In this document: in pieces, positions 12,043-23,835 of the stretch | Numbering within the stretch: position 1 is the stretch's first letter | How the letters are laid out: each line of letters starts with the position of its first letter | Assembly (NCBI RefSeq): GCF_007565055.1 | Contig: NC_044561.1 | Location: 28,738,114 to 28,802,113, forward strand | Direction: 5' to 3' | DNA length: 64,000 bases | Origin: Rhinopithecus roxellana | Lineage: Eukaryota; Chordata; Mammalia; Primates; Cercopithecidae | The notes under the pieces: generated by a model | Databases searched by the model: none | The model's input: the letters and a program-made list of their open reading frames with translations, nothing else | Told to the model about the DNA's origin: nothing | Program-made: the position numbers and the translations under genes

Positions 12043-12274
12043 GATAGTCGTATTTGGTCCATAAAGGATGATCTGCTCTGCATGGAGTTGGATTCTGCAA
12101 TGCTCTGACTCAGTGGCTGGCAGTGAGTGGCACTGCTGCAGGCAGGGCAGACTGAAAGTGCAGAGATGAGGCTTGGCATGGCGGCCTGGAAACGCACAAG
12201 GCAGGCAAGCTTGTGCGTTTCAGCACCCTGCTGCCTGGGCACTATCCCCCCACTTTCCATCATAGAACGAGTGG

Positions 12275-12405
12275 GCAGTGCCTGGGGTTTGGAGTTCAAC
12301 AGAACTGGATTCAAATCCTCCTGTATCTTTTCCTCACACTACAACCTCCAGCCGGTGATGCTATCTGAGCCCCCTTATCTCTAAAGTGGGGCAGGAACGC
12401 CTGCC
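12275..12405 (+). mobile_element. MIR SINE fragment
   Basis: Contains 'tggattcaaatcctcctgt' and 'ttatctctaaagtggggcag', the MIR core and 3' segment on the plus strand. Confidence 0.55.
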
Positions 12406-13054
12406 TCAATGGGTCCTGGTGTGAGTTTGAGGAGGGAGCACGAGGGTGGTGCAGGGTGGGGCCTGATGAGTGGGTCATATTTGGGACATGGTAACCACCA
12501 GCTTGAGGGCTCTGCCAAGAGTTGCCGCCTACAGGAAGCCTGCTTGGCAACCGTCCCCCTGCCAAAGCTGCCCTCTGCCTTGTGTGGCCACCACCTCCTG
12601 TGTTCCATGTGGCTCTTGTCGCATCCAGCACCATCTTTACAGGGCCCACTGCCTGGTCCTGTCTCTCCACTCAGGACAGCCGACAGGCAGCCCTGATGCC
12701 TCGCAGACACCAGCCCCAGTGCCTACGTGTCTCCCGCCCATGATCCCCTGTCCCACTCTGTTATCTGTCTTTCACCAAAGAATCCTGCCAGCCAGGAAAG
12801 GCAATCTGAACTGGAGCCCGTGCAGCTGAGTGGAGGGGAGGCTGCCCTATCGCATTGCTCTGCCTTGGGTTTCACTAAAATGTGGGATTGGGCCATGGTC
12901 CCTCATCTCCTGGAAGGGACAGGTCACGTTTAACAAAGTTTTCTAGGTCTGCAGCAAAGTGAAAACAAAAAACAAAACAAAACAAAACAAAAACTGACAT
13001 TGTGAAGAGTTTCCTATAGAACTTCAACTAGCTGATTTAAAGAAATAGCCTCAG

Positions 13055-13318
13055 GGCTGGGCATGGTGGCTCATGCCTGTAATGCCAGCACTTTGGGAGG
13101 CCGAGGCAGGTGGACCACCTGAGACCAGGAGTTCGAGACCAACATGGTGAAACCCCATCTCTACTAAAAATACAAAAATTAGCCAGGCGTGGTGGCAGAC
13201 GCCTGTAGTCCCAGCTACTCTGGGGGCTGAGGCAGGAGAATCGCTTGAACCCAGGATGCAGAGGTTGCAGTGAGTGGAGATCAGCCTGGGTGACAGAGTG
13301 AGACTCTGTCAAAGAAAA
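13055..13318 (+). mobile_element. AluS-like whose tail became a GGAA microsatellite
   Basis: Begins 'ggctgggcatggtggctcat'; two internal stretches are shortened (about 13130 and 13280). The tail runs straight into the GGAA tract. Confidence 0.88.
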
Positions 13319-13450
13319 AAAGGAAGAAAGGAAGGAAGGTAGGAGAAGGAGGGAAGGAAAAGAAGGAAGGAAGGAAGGAGGGAGGGAAGGAAGGAAGGAA
13401 GGAAGGAAGGAAGGAAGGAAGGAAGGAAGGAAGGAAGGAAGGAAGGAAGG
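13319..13450. repeat. (GGAA)n microsatellite
   Basis: Imperfect GGAA/GAAA/GGGA units to about 13384, then about 16 uninterrupted GGAA units to 13450. It grew from the tail of the Alu on its left and abuts another Alu on its right. Confidence 0.95.
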
Positions 13451-13487
13451 GGAATTAAAAAAGAAAAGAAAAAAAGAAATAGTCTTG

Positions 13488-13795
13488 GGCTGGGCATGGG
13501 GGGCCTGTAATACCAGCAATTTGGGAGGCCGAGGTGAGTGGATGACCTGAGGTCAGGAGTTCAAGACCAGCCTGACCAACATGGTAAAGCCCGTCTCTAC
13601 TAAATACAAAAAAGTAACTGGGTGTGGTGGTGCATGCCTGTAATCCCAGCTACTTGGGAGGCTGAGGCAGAATTGCTTGAACCCTGGAGGCAGAGGTTGC
13701 AGTGAGCCAAGATTGCGCCATTGCACTCCAGCCTGGGCAACAAGAGCGAGACTCCATCTCAAAAAAAAAAAAAAAAAAAAAAAAGAAAGAAATAG
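13488..13795 (+). mobile_element. AluS-like, full length
   Basis: Begins 'ggctgggcatggggggcctg' (a few bases missing from the 'tggctcacgcc' part) and ends with an A tail of more than 20. Confidence 0.88.
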
Positions 13796-13806
13796 CCTTT
13801 TTTTCA

Positions 13807-14110
13807 GGCCAGGCATAGTGACTCACACCTGTAATCCTGGCACTTTGGGAGGCAGAGCGGGGAGGATTGCTTGAGGCCAGGAGTTTGAGACCAGCCTGGG
13901 CAACATAATGAGACCCTATCTCTACAAAAAGTGGAAAAAAAAAAAAAAAAAAAAGTAGCCAAGCATGGTAGCATGTGCCTATAGTCCCAGCTACTCAGGA
14001 GGCTGAGGTGCAAAGATCACTTGGGCCTGCGAGGTTGAGGCTGCAATGAGCTGTAATCACACCACTGTACTTCAGCCTGAGCAACACTGAGAGACCCTGT
14101 CTCAAAGAAA
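13807..14110 (+). mobile_element. AluJ-like
   Basis: Begins 'ggccaggcatagtgactcac', with AluJ-type bases ('ttgaggccaggagtttgaga', 'gaggctgcaatgagctgtaa') and an internal run of about 20 A. Confidence 0.87.
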
Positions 14111-14185
14111 AACAGAAAAATATCCTTTTCCTTCTCAAGACTATATCCTTTATGTTCTTTTTTTGTGGTTGAAAATACCTTTCCT

Positions 14186-14492
14186 GGCCGGGCGCGGTGG
14201 CTCAAGCCTGTAATCCCAGCACTTTGGGAGGCCGAGACGGGCGGATCACGAGGTCAGGAGATCGAGACCATCCTGGCTAATATGGTGAAACCCCGTCTCT
14301 ACTAAAAAAATACAAAAAACTAGCTGGGCGAGGTGGCGGGCGCCTGTAGTCCCAGCTACTCGGGAGGCTGAGGCAGGAGAATGGCGTAAACCCAGGAGGC
14401 GGAGCTTGCAGTGAGCTGAGATCTGGCCACTGCACTCCAGCCTGGACGACAGAGCAAGACTCCGTCTCAAAAAAAAAAAAAAAAAGAAAAAA
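14186..14492 (+). mobile_element. AluYR-type (Old World monkey) with perfect 15-bp target-site duplication
   Basis: Shows 'ctcaagcctg', 'ccgagacgggcgg', 'ctagctgggcgaggtggc' and 'ggcgtaaaccc', the set typical of Old World monkey AluYR. The flanking direct repeat 'gaaaatacctttcct' is perfect (14171-14185 and 14493-14507), so the insertion is young. Absence from apes at this site would be expected. Confidence 0.92.
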
Positions 14493-14507
14493 GAAAATAC
14501 CTTTCCT

Positions 14508-16115
14508 TAGTGGGAATTGCTTAGATGAAGTGTTGATAGTAGTTGTAGGGATTGGTTAGCTTTGACTTGGCAAAACCAAGATATTGGCACACACCCTGTC
14601 TGTCCCAAAGCTATTGAAAATGGCACCCATCCGTAACAGCGCAAGGTCCAGGGGCCGCCCCCTCACCCCTCAGATGTGTTTTATTTACTGATAAGCACAC
14701 AGCACCAAGAATGCCTGACATTTTCCCAATATTTCCATGCCAGCTCTCTTCTCCATTTTATTAGTGATATTTATTTTCAAGTCAACACATTGGTTTGTGT
14801 TGAGACTTGCAATGTTGGAATATAAAGTTCTCTGTGAGGCCCTGATTTTGATCTTTGACAAAGCCAAGGAGCAGGGTGTGGGCTACAACCTTGAGAACCT
14901 GCAGGAGCTACGCCCACACGGGCCTTGGCTTGCATGCCATTGGGCACCCTCCCAGGGGGGCCCCGGCCTGGGGAAGAGCCTCCTCTCTGCCTGGGAGCCT
15001 CGAGGTGTGCAGAGGAGGGAGTTGGCTGGAGACAGATGTGTGAAGGCAATCAGTGTTTCTCTGCAAGGTGACGGTGGCATGGGGCAGGCAGACACAGGAC
15101 CAGCATCCTGGCAGGCAGGGTTCTTGGATGGCTGGTGGGGAAGACAGGCTGGGAGACTGTCAATTCATCGTTCCCCCTCTCCAGGTGGAGGCATTAAATT
15201 AGATCAAAGCATCTTGGTGAGTGTTCGTGCTAAGTTGAGTTTTTAAAACAAAACCAAATAACTAGCTAGTGGGTGCTCAGTGGGTCCCAAGGACTGAGTT
15301 GGCCTTTCCAAGCATGACCCTGCTTCCCTGTCCAGTGTGCCCAGTGCTGACTTTCTCAGAGAACATGGTGGGCTCTGGGCTCCTGTGGAGTTGCCAGGAC
15401 GTTTTCTCAGCTCTGCTCATTCCCTGGCTCCCTGGGACTTCGGAGTGCGCTGCAGGAGGGACTGGCCATCTGCCTGGCCTAGTCTAGCTGCTGTTCACTC
15501 AGGGCTGGGTGCTCTCAGTACCTCCCCTCCCTGCTGGGCTAGGAGTCTGCCCTCACTGCCTCCTCATGCCTGGGGCAGACCTCAGTTTCCCACTAACCCC
15601 ATTCTTCTAACTCCCTCTCTGTGTGCCTGCCTCCCTCATCACACCAGGAGGGGCTCCAGCAGAGGAACCCCGCCTTCCCCCCATGCGGCCTCAGCTCCTA
15701 GTAGGCAGAACCCTTCCTGCTGCAAAATGGCTCCAGCTTCATGCTGCCGGCCGTTGGAGTAAGAGTCAGCCCTGAGCCCAGGCAGGCCAGGGGTGTAGCT
15801 GAGAAGCATATGCAGCAGGCACCTGGAGGGCCAAAGACCCAGGTTGAGGAGCTGGGATTGTCCTGCAGACAGTGGGCAGCCAAGAAAGATGCTTAAGCAC
15901 CGGCGGGCTCAGACACAGGGGACCTTCCCAGCCCCCTGTCCTCACCTACTCGGAGGCGGCAGAAGGAGCAGGAGCAGTGTCCTGAGACACTGTTCCATAA
16001 GGAACAATGGCACTGCTGCAAAGATACCAAAATGGAAAGTGGTCTTGCCCTACTCGAAAGACAGTAGTTTGAGTGGAAATTCAAAAGTACCACCTGTAGG
16101 CACAAGCCCGGCTTC
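14508..16115. other. Intergenic unique DNA
   Basis: No exon, RNA or young repeat recognised. Short open frames occur on both strands but lack any familiar protein sequence. Confidence 0.4.
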
Positions 16116-16118
16116 TTT

Positions 16119-16434
16119 CTTTCCTTCTTTTTTTTTGGGAGGTGGGATCTTGCTCTGCCACCCAGGCTGGAGTACAGTGGCACAATTACAGTTCACTGCA
16201 GCCTCAAACTGCCGGGCTCATGTAACCCTCCTGCCTCTGCCTCCTGAGTAGCTGGGACTACGGGTGTACACCACCATGACTGGCTAATTAAAAATATTAT
16301 TACTATTTGTATTATCATTTGCTGAAGGGATCTTGGTATATTGCCCAGGGTGATCTTGAACTTCTAGCCTCCAGTGATCCTCTCACCTTGACATCCAAAG
16401 TACTGGGATTACTGGCGTGAGCCACTGTGTGTGG
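16119..16434 (-). mobile_element. AluJ-like, reverse orientation, diverged
   Basis: From 'gtgggatcttgctctgccac' to 'gagccactgtgtgtggcc'; the middle A-rich linker has become 'aaaaatattattactattt'. Confidence 0.82.
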
Positions 16435-17073
16435 CCTCAAGTCCACTTTTTAAAGTATTTCAGTGACAAGCTTATGCAGGCAAGGCAAAGCAAAAGTGAT
16501 CAAATCAGTGAGGGTGCTGCTTAAGGGGGTTAACAAGTGACTCGTGTAATTATGTAAAGTCTAAACTCTTTGCATCCCTCTCAGAAGGTGTTAGATTCAG
16601 GAAATGGCAAACAACACTGAAGACAGAAAAACAGCTAAAGGAAAATGCCCATGTGCTTTAGAAGGCAGACTCTGCTTCAGCCATGAAAGTGGATCATGAG
16701 TTAATCCGTTTCTGCAGACGCATTTTATGAATAGCAGATCAGTTTCTCCCTGTTCCTCCTCCATTGAGGCTGGACACACCTTTACAGGTGATCAGTGTGA
16801 GGGGAAGCTGGTGAGGCTGCCTGGGCAGCCCCCTGCCTGTGTCCCCAGTGGACTCCTTGGGAGCGCCCCCTCCCCGCCTCTGCCCATCAGCGCCTGAATC
16901 GGGGCCACTTGCACTCCTGTTGCCTCCCCAGTGGCTCGAACTCCAGAACTGGCCACCCTTCAGTGGAATTCCCGGAGGAGTGAGGAGCTCTGTGCTATGC
17001 TTGGCCACCAAACATGTGCCATCTCTTCTATTGTGGTTTGAAATGTCCCCTAGTGTCTTGTTTGGTAATTTTA

Positions 17074-17109
17074 TTTTATTGTTTATTTATTTATTTATTT
17101 ATTTATTTG
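17074..17109. repeat. (TTTA)n tail microsatellite
   Basis: 'tttatttatttatttatt' type repeat forming the tail of the following reverse-oriented AluY. Confidence 0.85.
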
Positions 17110-17663
17110 AGACGGAGTCTCGTTCTGTCGCCCAGGCTGGAGTGCAGTGGCGCGATCTCGGCTCACTGCAAGCTCCGCCCCCCGGGTTCCCGCCATTCTC
17201 CTGCCTCAGCCTCCTGAGTAGCTGGGACTACAGGCGCCGTCACCTCGCCCGGCTAGTTTTTTTGTATTTTTTAGTAGAGACGGGGTTTCACCGTGTTAGC
17301 CAGGATGGTCTTGATCTCCTGACCTTGTGATCCACCCACCTCAGCCTCCCAAAGTGCTGGGATTACAAGCGCCCGCCACCTCACCCAGCTAATTTTTTGT
17401 ATTTTGTAGTAGCGATGGGGCTTCACTGTGTTAGCCAGGATGGTCTTGATCTCCTGACCTTGTGATCCACCCACCTCAGCCTCCCAAAGTGCTGGGATTA
17501 CAAGCGCCCGCCACCTCGCCCAGCTAATTTTTTGTATTTTTTAGTAGCGATGGGGCTTCACTGTGTTAGCCAGGATGGTCTTGATCTCCTGACCTTGTGA
17601 TCCACCCATCCTCGGCCTCCCAAAGTGCTGGGATTACAGGCGTGAGCCACCGCGCCCAGCCTA
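17110..17663 (-). mobile_element. AluY (Old World monkey type) with internal 135-bp triplication
   Basis: The element starts normally ('gagacggagtctcgttctgt'). The segment spanning its left monomer is then present three times with a 135-bp period (17234-17368, 17369-17503, 17504-17638) before the normal end 'gagccaccgcgcccagcc'. All three units keep 'cacctcgccc/cacctcaccc', the Old World monkey version of this Alu position. Units 2 and 3 share 'agtagcgatggggcttcac' where unit 1 has 'agtagagacggggtttcac', so the third copy came from an already mutated second copy. Confidence 0.93.
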
Positions 17664-19887
17664 GTAATTTTATAATCGTATGGGGAGACTGTGCGGGTGT
17701 CTGCTAGCTTGTCTGTTGGTTCTTACTCATGATGCCTTCTTCCCTTTCAGACTTGGATATCTTTGTGTGCTTCTCGGGGCCCTCAGAAGGGCGTCAGTGT
17801 GGTTTCCGTGAGCCCAAGGACAGAGGTTCTTGCTCACAAGGATTGGTGTTTGCTTTTACATGGACAGCCCGGACCACCTGGAACCAAGTGCACAGAAGCC
17901 CCGCCATCCCCGGGCCTCCCAGGTGTGACGGGCGAGGGTCCAAGTCCGCAGGAACTCGGAGGCTCTTTGTGCTCGAATCTGTGTGTTTCCTTTCCTTTTT
18001 TCCTCTGCTCCTTTTAATGCTTATGAATTCCTTGTTTTGGGGCAGGGGCCAGGGTTATCTCTGCTTCAGTCTGCACCCTAGGTGAGGCCTTTCAGGCTCC
18101 CAGCTTGATATGGGGGTGAATCCCCTATCAGGCTCCTCATACCTTGGCCTCTGTCTACCCCCCTATTCCCTCCAAGGTCGAAGCCCAACTTGTCAGGTTG
18201 GCAAATGCTTGCAGGCAATGACGGCCCCAGCGTTTCTGTCAAGGTTCTTGGTTTCCCCCCAAAACTTGGCCTGGAGGTTTCCCACCAGCTTAGCAGCCCT
18301 CTGATGCTTTTAACATAATTTTGTTAAATTATTGTTTTATCCAAAATTCGTGCTTGTTTTCAGAAGGAAAGGGGGTCTGCCATTACTGCACAGAGAAGCT
18401 GCTTATAACAACCACAGACATTTATTTTCCACGTGCTGCCCCATCTTTTAGATGAGACAGATGTTTAACAGCTGGAGAACTGGACCTGTCTTTGTCCCCA
18501 TCTTGCCTAGCAACAGGAGGTGGTCACTAATCAGGGATTTTCGAACCTGTTGCTTAAGGCCATCGTTGACCCAAAGGGTAGTGGGTCCCTGCGCCTCTTC
18601 CTGGGGAGAGACCCAGGTGCCCGGAGGGCCCTCCTGGCTTGGCTGCCTGCAGAGTGGCTAATGAAGTGTCCGCTGTGCATACAGGACACCCAGCCCCGCT
18701 CCTCCCCAGGCAGCCTCACAAACAGCTGTTCCGCTGCCTCCTTCCAGCTGTGAACTTGAGGCTGAGAGGCTGAGCCACCGCCCTGAGCCGCATGCCTAGG
18801 AGTGGCAGGCCTGGACCCGGTGCCCAGACCTGGCTCACGTGACCTTGCTTTTTCCACTCTGCCTGCTGCTCCCTCCTGGGCTCTGTGACCTTGGGCAGCC
18901 ATGGCCGTCCTGCGCCCATTCCCAGCTGTAAAATGAGAGGCTGGGCTGGCTGATCTCAAACATCCCCTGCCAGCCTGGGATTCTGCGTTGTGCCCTGGGG
19001 TGTGACTGCGACATGCCTCTGAAGGCAGCTGCCAGTGCTCATGAGGGAAGCCTTTTTCCTGAGTCAAGGCCAGTGGGGGGATTGGGGGTGAGTTGAGGGA
19101 CTGGGAGGTGGGGGAAGCACACACATGGTCCTCCCCAGCTGAGCCCTCGTGGTGAATTACCTTCAGTCCCACGTTCAGGGCTTTGAAAATGCTCTCAGGC
19201 CCAGCACCCAGGCCTGGAACCAGCCTCCAGGCCCCTGGCCCTCCCTTTCTCTACCGGAATCTTCCAGGCCGAGGCAGGTCAGCTGAAAGTCACCGACTCT
19301 GCCTTCCACAAACTCATAGCTGACAGGCCATTCTATGTCCCCTTCCAGCCCCGTCCTGGGAGGCGAACTCACTTTGCCTTCCCACCCTCCAGGCCGACTC
19401 ACTGTCCGCTGCTCTCTGGGTCCCACCCACTGTCCCACCGACTTCGTTGGTCTAAAAATATGCTCTGGCGTCTTGTTGGAAAGCAGCAGGAATGATGGGC
19501 CCTGCTGATAAGGTGAAGAAAGTGACCCGACGGGGCAAACTTACGGATGGGACATGCTTTGGCAAAATACCAAAACAGCAGGACCTGAAGGCTGGCTCCC
19601 CATGCGTCCTCGAGGCCTTGTGCCAGGAAGAGGACCTTCGGGCTTAGGGAAGTGAAAACCAGGCTCGGGTCCCTCACCCAGTCCCTTCTGCCCGCTTTGG
19701 GAGGGAGCCCAAGAAGTCAGCTAGGGAGGGTACCTCCTGGCGGGACCTGAGGCCTGACTGGAACTTTCTGGGGGGTTTCTTGGGGACAGGACCCCATGGA
19801 ATCCTCTCTGGGTACTCAGGGCCAGGCTCAAGCCCATAAGAAAGATGTGGGCAGCTGAGAGAGGTACCCTCTCCCCTTCCCTGCCTT
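17664..19887. other. Intergenic unique DNA with an old MIR-like piece
   Basis: No Alu. Around 18840-18960 'tgaccttgggcagcc' plus 'cagctgtaaaatgagaggct' resembles a degraded MIR/MIR3 on the plus strand. Nothing else is recognised. Confidence 0.4.
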
Positions 19888-19889
19888 TT

Positions 19890-20206
19890 TCCTTTCTTTC
19901 TCTTTTTCTTTTTTCTTTTTATTTTTTTTGAGACAGAATCTCACTCTGTCACCCTGGCTGGAGGGCAGTGGTACAATCTCAGGCTCACTGCAACCTCCTT
20001 CTCCCGGGTTCAAATGATTCTCCTGCCTCAGCCTCCTGAGTAGCTGGGAGCAAGCACCACCACACCCTGCTAATTTTTGTGTTTTTAGTAGAGACGGGGT
20101 TTCACCATGTTGGCAAGGCTGGTCTGAAACTCCTGACCTCAAGTGATCTGCCTGCCTCAGCCTCCCAAAGTGCGGGCATTTACAGGCATGAGCCACCGCA
20201 CCCGAC
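19890..20206 (-). mobile_element. AluS-like, reverse orientation
   Basis: T/C-rich lead-in, 'gagacagaatctcactctgt' to 'gagccaccgcacccgacc'. Confidence 0.9.
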
Positions 20207-20229
20207 CTCCCCTTCACCCCTTGTTCTGA

Positions 20230-20350
20230 GAGTCTGAGCTGGAATCCTGGCTCTGCTGGGGACCTGCACAGATCGCCTCACCTCTCTGCGCCTGTTTTCC
20301 ATAGGAAGAAGAAGGCTACCTTCGGAGGGTCACTGTGAGGGTCAGAGGTT
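20230..20350 (+). mobile_element. MIR SINE fragment
   Basis: 'gctggaatcctggctctgct' followed by 'cctcacctctctgcgcctgt', the MIR core in sense orientation. Confidence 0.55.
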
Positions 20351-20399
20351 ACGAAGGTCAATGGGGCCCATGTCAACAAGCTGTCGCCCTGGCTGTGCC

Positions 20400-20825
20400 C
20401 CTGCTCTGCCCACCCTGCCCTTCCATTTCTCATTTATTCACCCGCACAGCCCACCCCCGTGGCCAACCCCTTCACTGCTGATGGCTCCGCAGGCCTGGGC
20501 AGAGCCCGGGGGCCCAACACCTGGAGTTGGCCATGGTCATGTCTCTTCCTCTCTCTCTAGCTCTCCACTTCCATCCCATTGCTTTGCACTTGCTTTTCCT
20601 TCTGTAAGGCATCTCCACCCTTCACTTCTGTTTTTCCTTTAAGGATTTACTTCAGGTACCACCTCCTCCAGAAAGGCCTCCCTGATCACTCCTTCCTGTG
20701 TTGTGTTCCTCTTCCTGACTCCCTCAGCCCAGTGTCTCCTGATGATTTCACTTTATTACATTTGTTGACTAAGTCATCTCCCTCACTAGACTGGAAGCTT
20801 CTTGGGAATCTGGATCTCATCTGAG
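20400..20825 (+). mobile_element. L2-like LINE 3' fragment
   Basis: 'aggtaccacctcctccagaa', 'aggcctccctgatcactcc' and the end 'actagactggaagcttcttg' match the typical 3' end of L2/old LINE copies. Diverged; boundaries approximate. Confidence 0.5.
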
Positions 20826-21219
20826 GTGATTAAAAACAATAACTACAGGACTGATGGAATCACCATTTAATAACCATTATAATAATAACTGATCCAGGCA
20901 AGAGTCATCTAAGGATGCTAAAATTACTGGGTGAAAGTTTGAGTAATAGGATATTTACAAAGTCTCTAAGTATCGCCCAACAAGATACTTGTTAATGACA
21001 AAAGGAAACATAGTAACTTTTCAATGGAGAAATCTGGCCAACTCGGTAATTTACCAAGTGATCACCAGGAATGAAAGAGACAGCAACAAATACCTCCTGC
21101 TTGATGCACTGAGAACCTGAGGTCCTTTTGTGGTCTTCCTGCCAAGCACGGTAACCGGATCTCATCATGATAGTCTGCAAAATAACTGATTTGCACTCCT
21201 CAGACATGTCAATGTCATG

Positions 21220-21221
<2 letters not shown>

Positions 21222-21262
<41 letters not shown>
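21222..21262. repeat. (AC)20 microsatellite
   Basis: About 41 uninterrupted bases of AC dinucleotides. Likely polymorphic. Confidence 0.97.
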
Positions 21263-21264
<2 letters not shown>

Positions 21265-21589
21265 CTGAGGAGCTGTTTCAGATTAAAGGAGATGAAAAAT
21301 CATGACAGCAGAATGCAAGTACATCATTCAGATCCTTCAAACATTTTTTGTTTGTTGGTTGGTTTGGTGTTTTAAATCCTACATGTGCAGATTTAACAAG
21401 CATAGCTATTTTGTGCAGGAAATTATTCTTTAGTGGTTGCTTTTATTCATCCTGTAATATTATTAGTATTTTTCCTAGCTGCTGGACTATATGGGATACA
21501 AAATTACTTTATAGTTAAATAAATCACATATGTGCTTGAATTTTGTTTGTTTTTATTATAATACATATAATATAAACTATATTTAAATA

Positions 21590-21906
21590 CATTCTATTTA
21601 TTTATTTATTATTTTTATTTTTTTGAGACAGAGTCTCCCTCTGTCACCCAGGCTGGGAGTGCAGTGGCGCGATCTCGGCTGACTGCAAGCTCCGCCTCCC
21701 GGGTTCACGCCATTCTCCTGCCTCAGCCTCCTGAGTAACTGGGACTACAGGCGCCCGCCACCACGCCCGGCTAATTTTTTGTATTTTTAGTAGAGATGGG
21801 GTTTCACCGTGTTAGATAGGATGGTCTCGATCTCCTGACCTTGTGATCCACCTGTCTCGGCCTCCCAAAGTGCTGGGATTCCAGGCGTGAGCCACCGCGC
21901 CCAGCC
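21590..21906 (-). mobile_element. AluY, reverse orientation
   Basis: (TTTA)n-type tail, 'gagacagagtctccctctgt' to 'gagccaccgcgcccagcc', with AluY bases 'aagctccgcctcccgggttc'. Unlike 14186 and 17110 it has the standard 'ccaccacgcccggc'. Confidence 0.92.
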
Positions 21907-23072
21907 TAAAGCAAAAAAAAAATTTAAAGCATTTTTGCAAATCTCTTTAATGTCTGGTTTAATCAAAGATGCTGGATTCTCACAACTGTTTCGACGTTCC
22001 ATCTGCCGCAATGTGTTGTTTTGGTTGACATCTATAAAAGAAATCTAGCCTCATACGCATGGTGGGCAGGAGAGGGCAGGAATCTTAGCCCCGGTTTCAG
22101 GTCATCGTGGGGATTCTTTGATCCTTCCTCCAGATTCAACATGTGGATGTTTCTTCCTTCTTTAATACAACAGCTTTTTTGCAGTGTGAGTCACATACCA
22201 TGCAATTCACCTTGTTACAGGGCACAATTCAGTGGTGCTCAGCACATTTGCACTGAACAGCCTGTACCACTGTCTCTTCTCCCCTGGGGTCCTGAGGACA
22301 CATCTGAAGGGAGGGTGCTCAGGCCAGGGTTAAATCAGGGAAGCCCCTCATCCCACAGAGGAAGGCGCCATGGAAGGAGAGGTGCCATGTGGCTGTCCCC
22401 CCACACAGGAAGGTGGCAGAGGGGCTGGCTGAGCAGAGGGTGGCTGTCCCCAAGAATTTACTCCATGGCACCGTGGTCCTTGCTAAGAAGCCAGGCTGCT
22501 CTCTGGGTCATTCTCTCATGCAGTCCACACAAGCGTCCTGGAAGGACTTGTTGGCACCGTGGGGCACAGACGAGAAAGCAGAGGCTCGGTGAGGAAGGGG
22601 CACGCTTGGTGTCTCCACTGGCTGGTGGCTGAGGTGGCCTTCAAGCAGCCTCCAGAAGGCAGGTCTCCATGGCTTGGAGGTGCCACACCTCCTCGTTTGG
22701 GTCCTTTTGGACTTGCTGAGCCTGGGGTCTGCTCAGGTGAGAGGATAAGTGGGCAGGGGCCTCCATGGAGAGGTAGGAAGCTCCAGGGCTGTACTTTCGC
22801 TTTTCCTTCCCAGGAAGGCAGGGGTCCTCGAGCCCCACAGACAGCAGGGAGCTGAGAGCCCCTCTTGGAATCTCCTGCCTGAGACCACGTGGGAGGAGGA
22901 GTTCCAGCAGCATCGCTTCCCACAGTGGAGGGAGACAGTGCCCCGGGCCCAGCTCCTTAGTGCCAACCCTGTCCACTGAGATGGGATATGGAGCACCTGG
23001 AGCACTGTGGGAAGGCACAAGGGAAAGGGAAAGTTGTGAAGTGAGAGGGGAGAGAGGAATGCCGGGCAGGAC
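21907..23072. other. Intergenic DNA with an old LINE-like piece
   Basis: Around 22175-22270, 'gagtcacataccatgcaattc' and 'gcacaattcagtggtgctca' look like an ancient LINE 3' fragment. No exon recognised; overlapping open frames on both strands are unremarkable. Confidence 0.35.
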
Positions 23073-23345
23073 TGTGGTGTTCGCATGCATTCCCTGTGGC
23101 TGCTGTAACAGATGACCACAGACTTGGTGGCTTCAAACACCCCAGTGTTATTCTCCTGCAGTACTAAAGGTCACAGCCTGGAGTGGTCTCCCAGAGCTAA
23201 GGTTAAAGTGTTGGTGGGGCTGGTTCCTTCTGGAAGCTCCAGGGAAGGATGTTTTCTTCAATTTCCAGCTTCTAGGGCTGCCTAGTTCCTTGGCTTGTGA
23301 GTCCCTCCTCCAGCTTCAGAGCCAGCAGTGTGGCATCTTCAGGTT
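23073..23345 (+). mobile_element. Ancient LINE-like repeat, left part
   Basis: 'ccctgtggctgctgtaacag', 'ggttccttctggaagctcca' and 'ttccttggcttgtgagtccc' are pieces of a common old mammalian interspersed repeat (L1M-type 3' end is my best guess). The same element resumes after the simple repeat and Alu, at 23836. Confidence 0.55.
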
Positions 23346-23537
23346 CCCTCCCTCCCTCCTTCTCTCTTTTCCTTCCTTCCTTCCTTCCTTTCTTCCTTCC
23401 TTCCATCCTTCCCTCCCTCCCTCCCTCCCTCCCTCCCTCCCTCCCTCCCTCCCTCCTTCCTTCCTTCCTTCCTTCCTTCCTTCCTTCCTTCCTTCCTTCC
23501 TTCCTTCCTTCCTTTCCTTCCTTTCCTTCCTTCTTTC
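23346..23537. repeat. Compound (CCCT)n / (CCTT)n microsatellite
   Basis: Imperfect CTTT/CCTT units, then about 12 CCCT units (about 23409-23455), then about 20 CCTT units to 23535. It is continuous with the pyrimidine tail of the adjoining reverse Alu. A strong homopyrimidine strand asymmetry could support triplex DNA. Confidence 0.95.
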
Positions 23538-23834
23538 AAGACAGGATCTCACTGTGTTGCCGAGGCTGGAGTGCAGCAGTGTGATCTCAGCTCACTGCAG
23601 CTTTGACCTCCCAGGCTCAAGCAATCCTCCCACCTCAGCCTCCCAAGTAAGTAGGACTACAAGCACGTGCCACCATGCCCAGCTAATTTTTGTTTATTTT
23701 TTATTTTTAGTTTTGGAGAAATGGGGTTTTGCTATGTTGCCTGGCTTGTTCTCGAACTCCTGGGCTCAAGCAATCCTTCCACCTCGGCCTCCCAAAGTGC
23801 TGGGGTTACAACTGTGAGCCACTGCACCTGGCCC
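23538..23834 (-). mobile_element. AluJ-like, reverse orientation
   Basis: 'aagacaggatctcactgtgt' to 'gagccactgcacctggcc'. It splits the older repeat on either side. Confidence 0.87.
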
Positions 23835-23835
23835 G

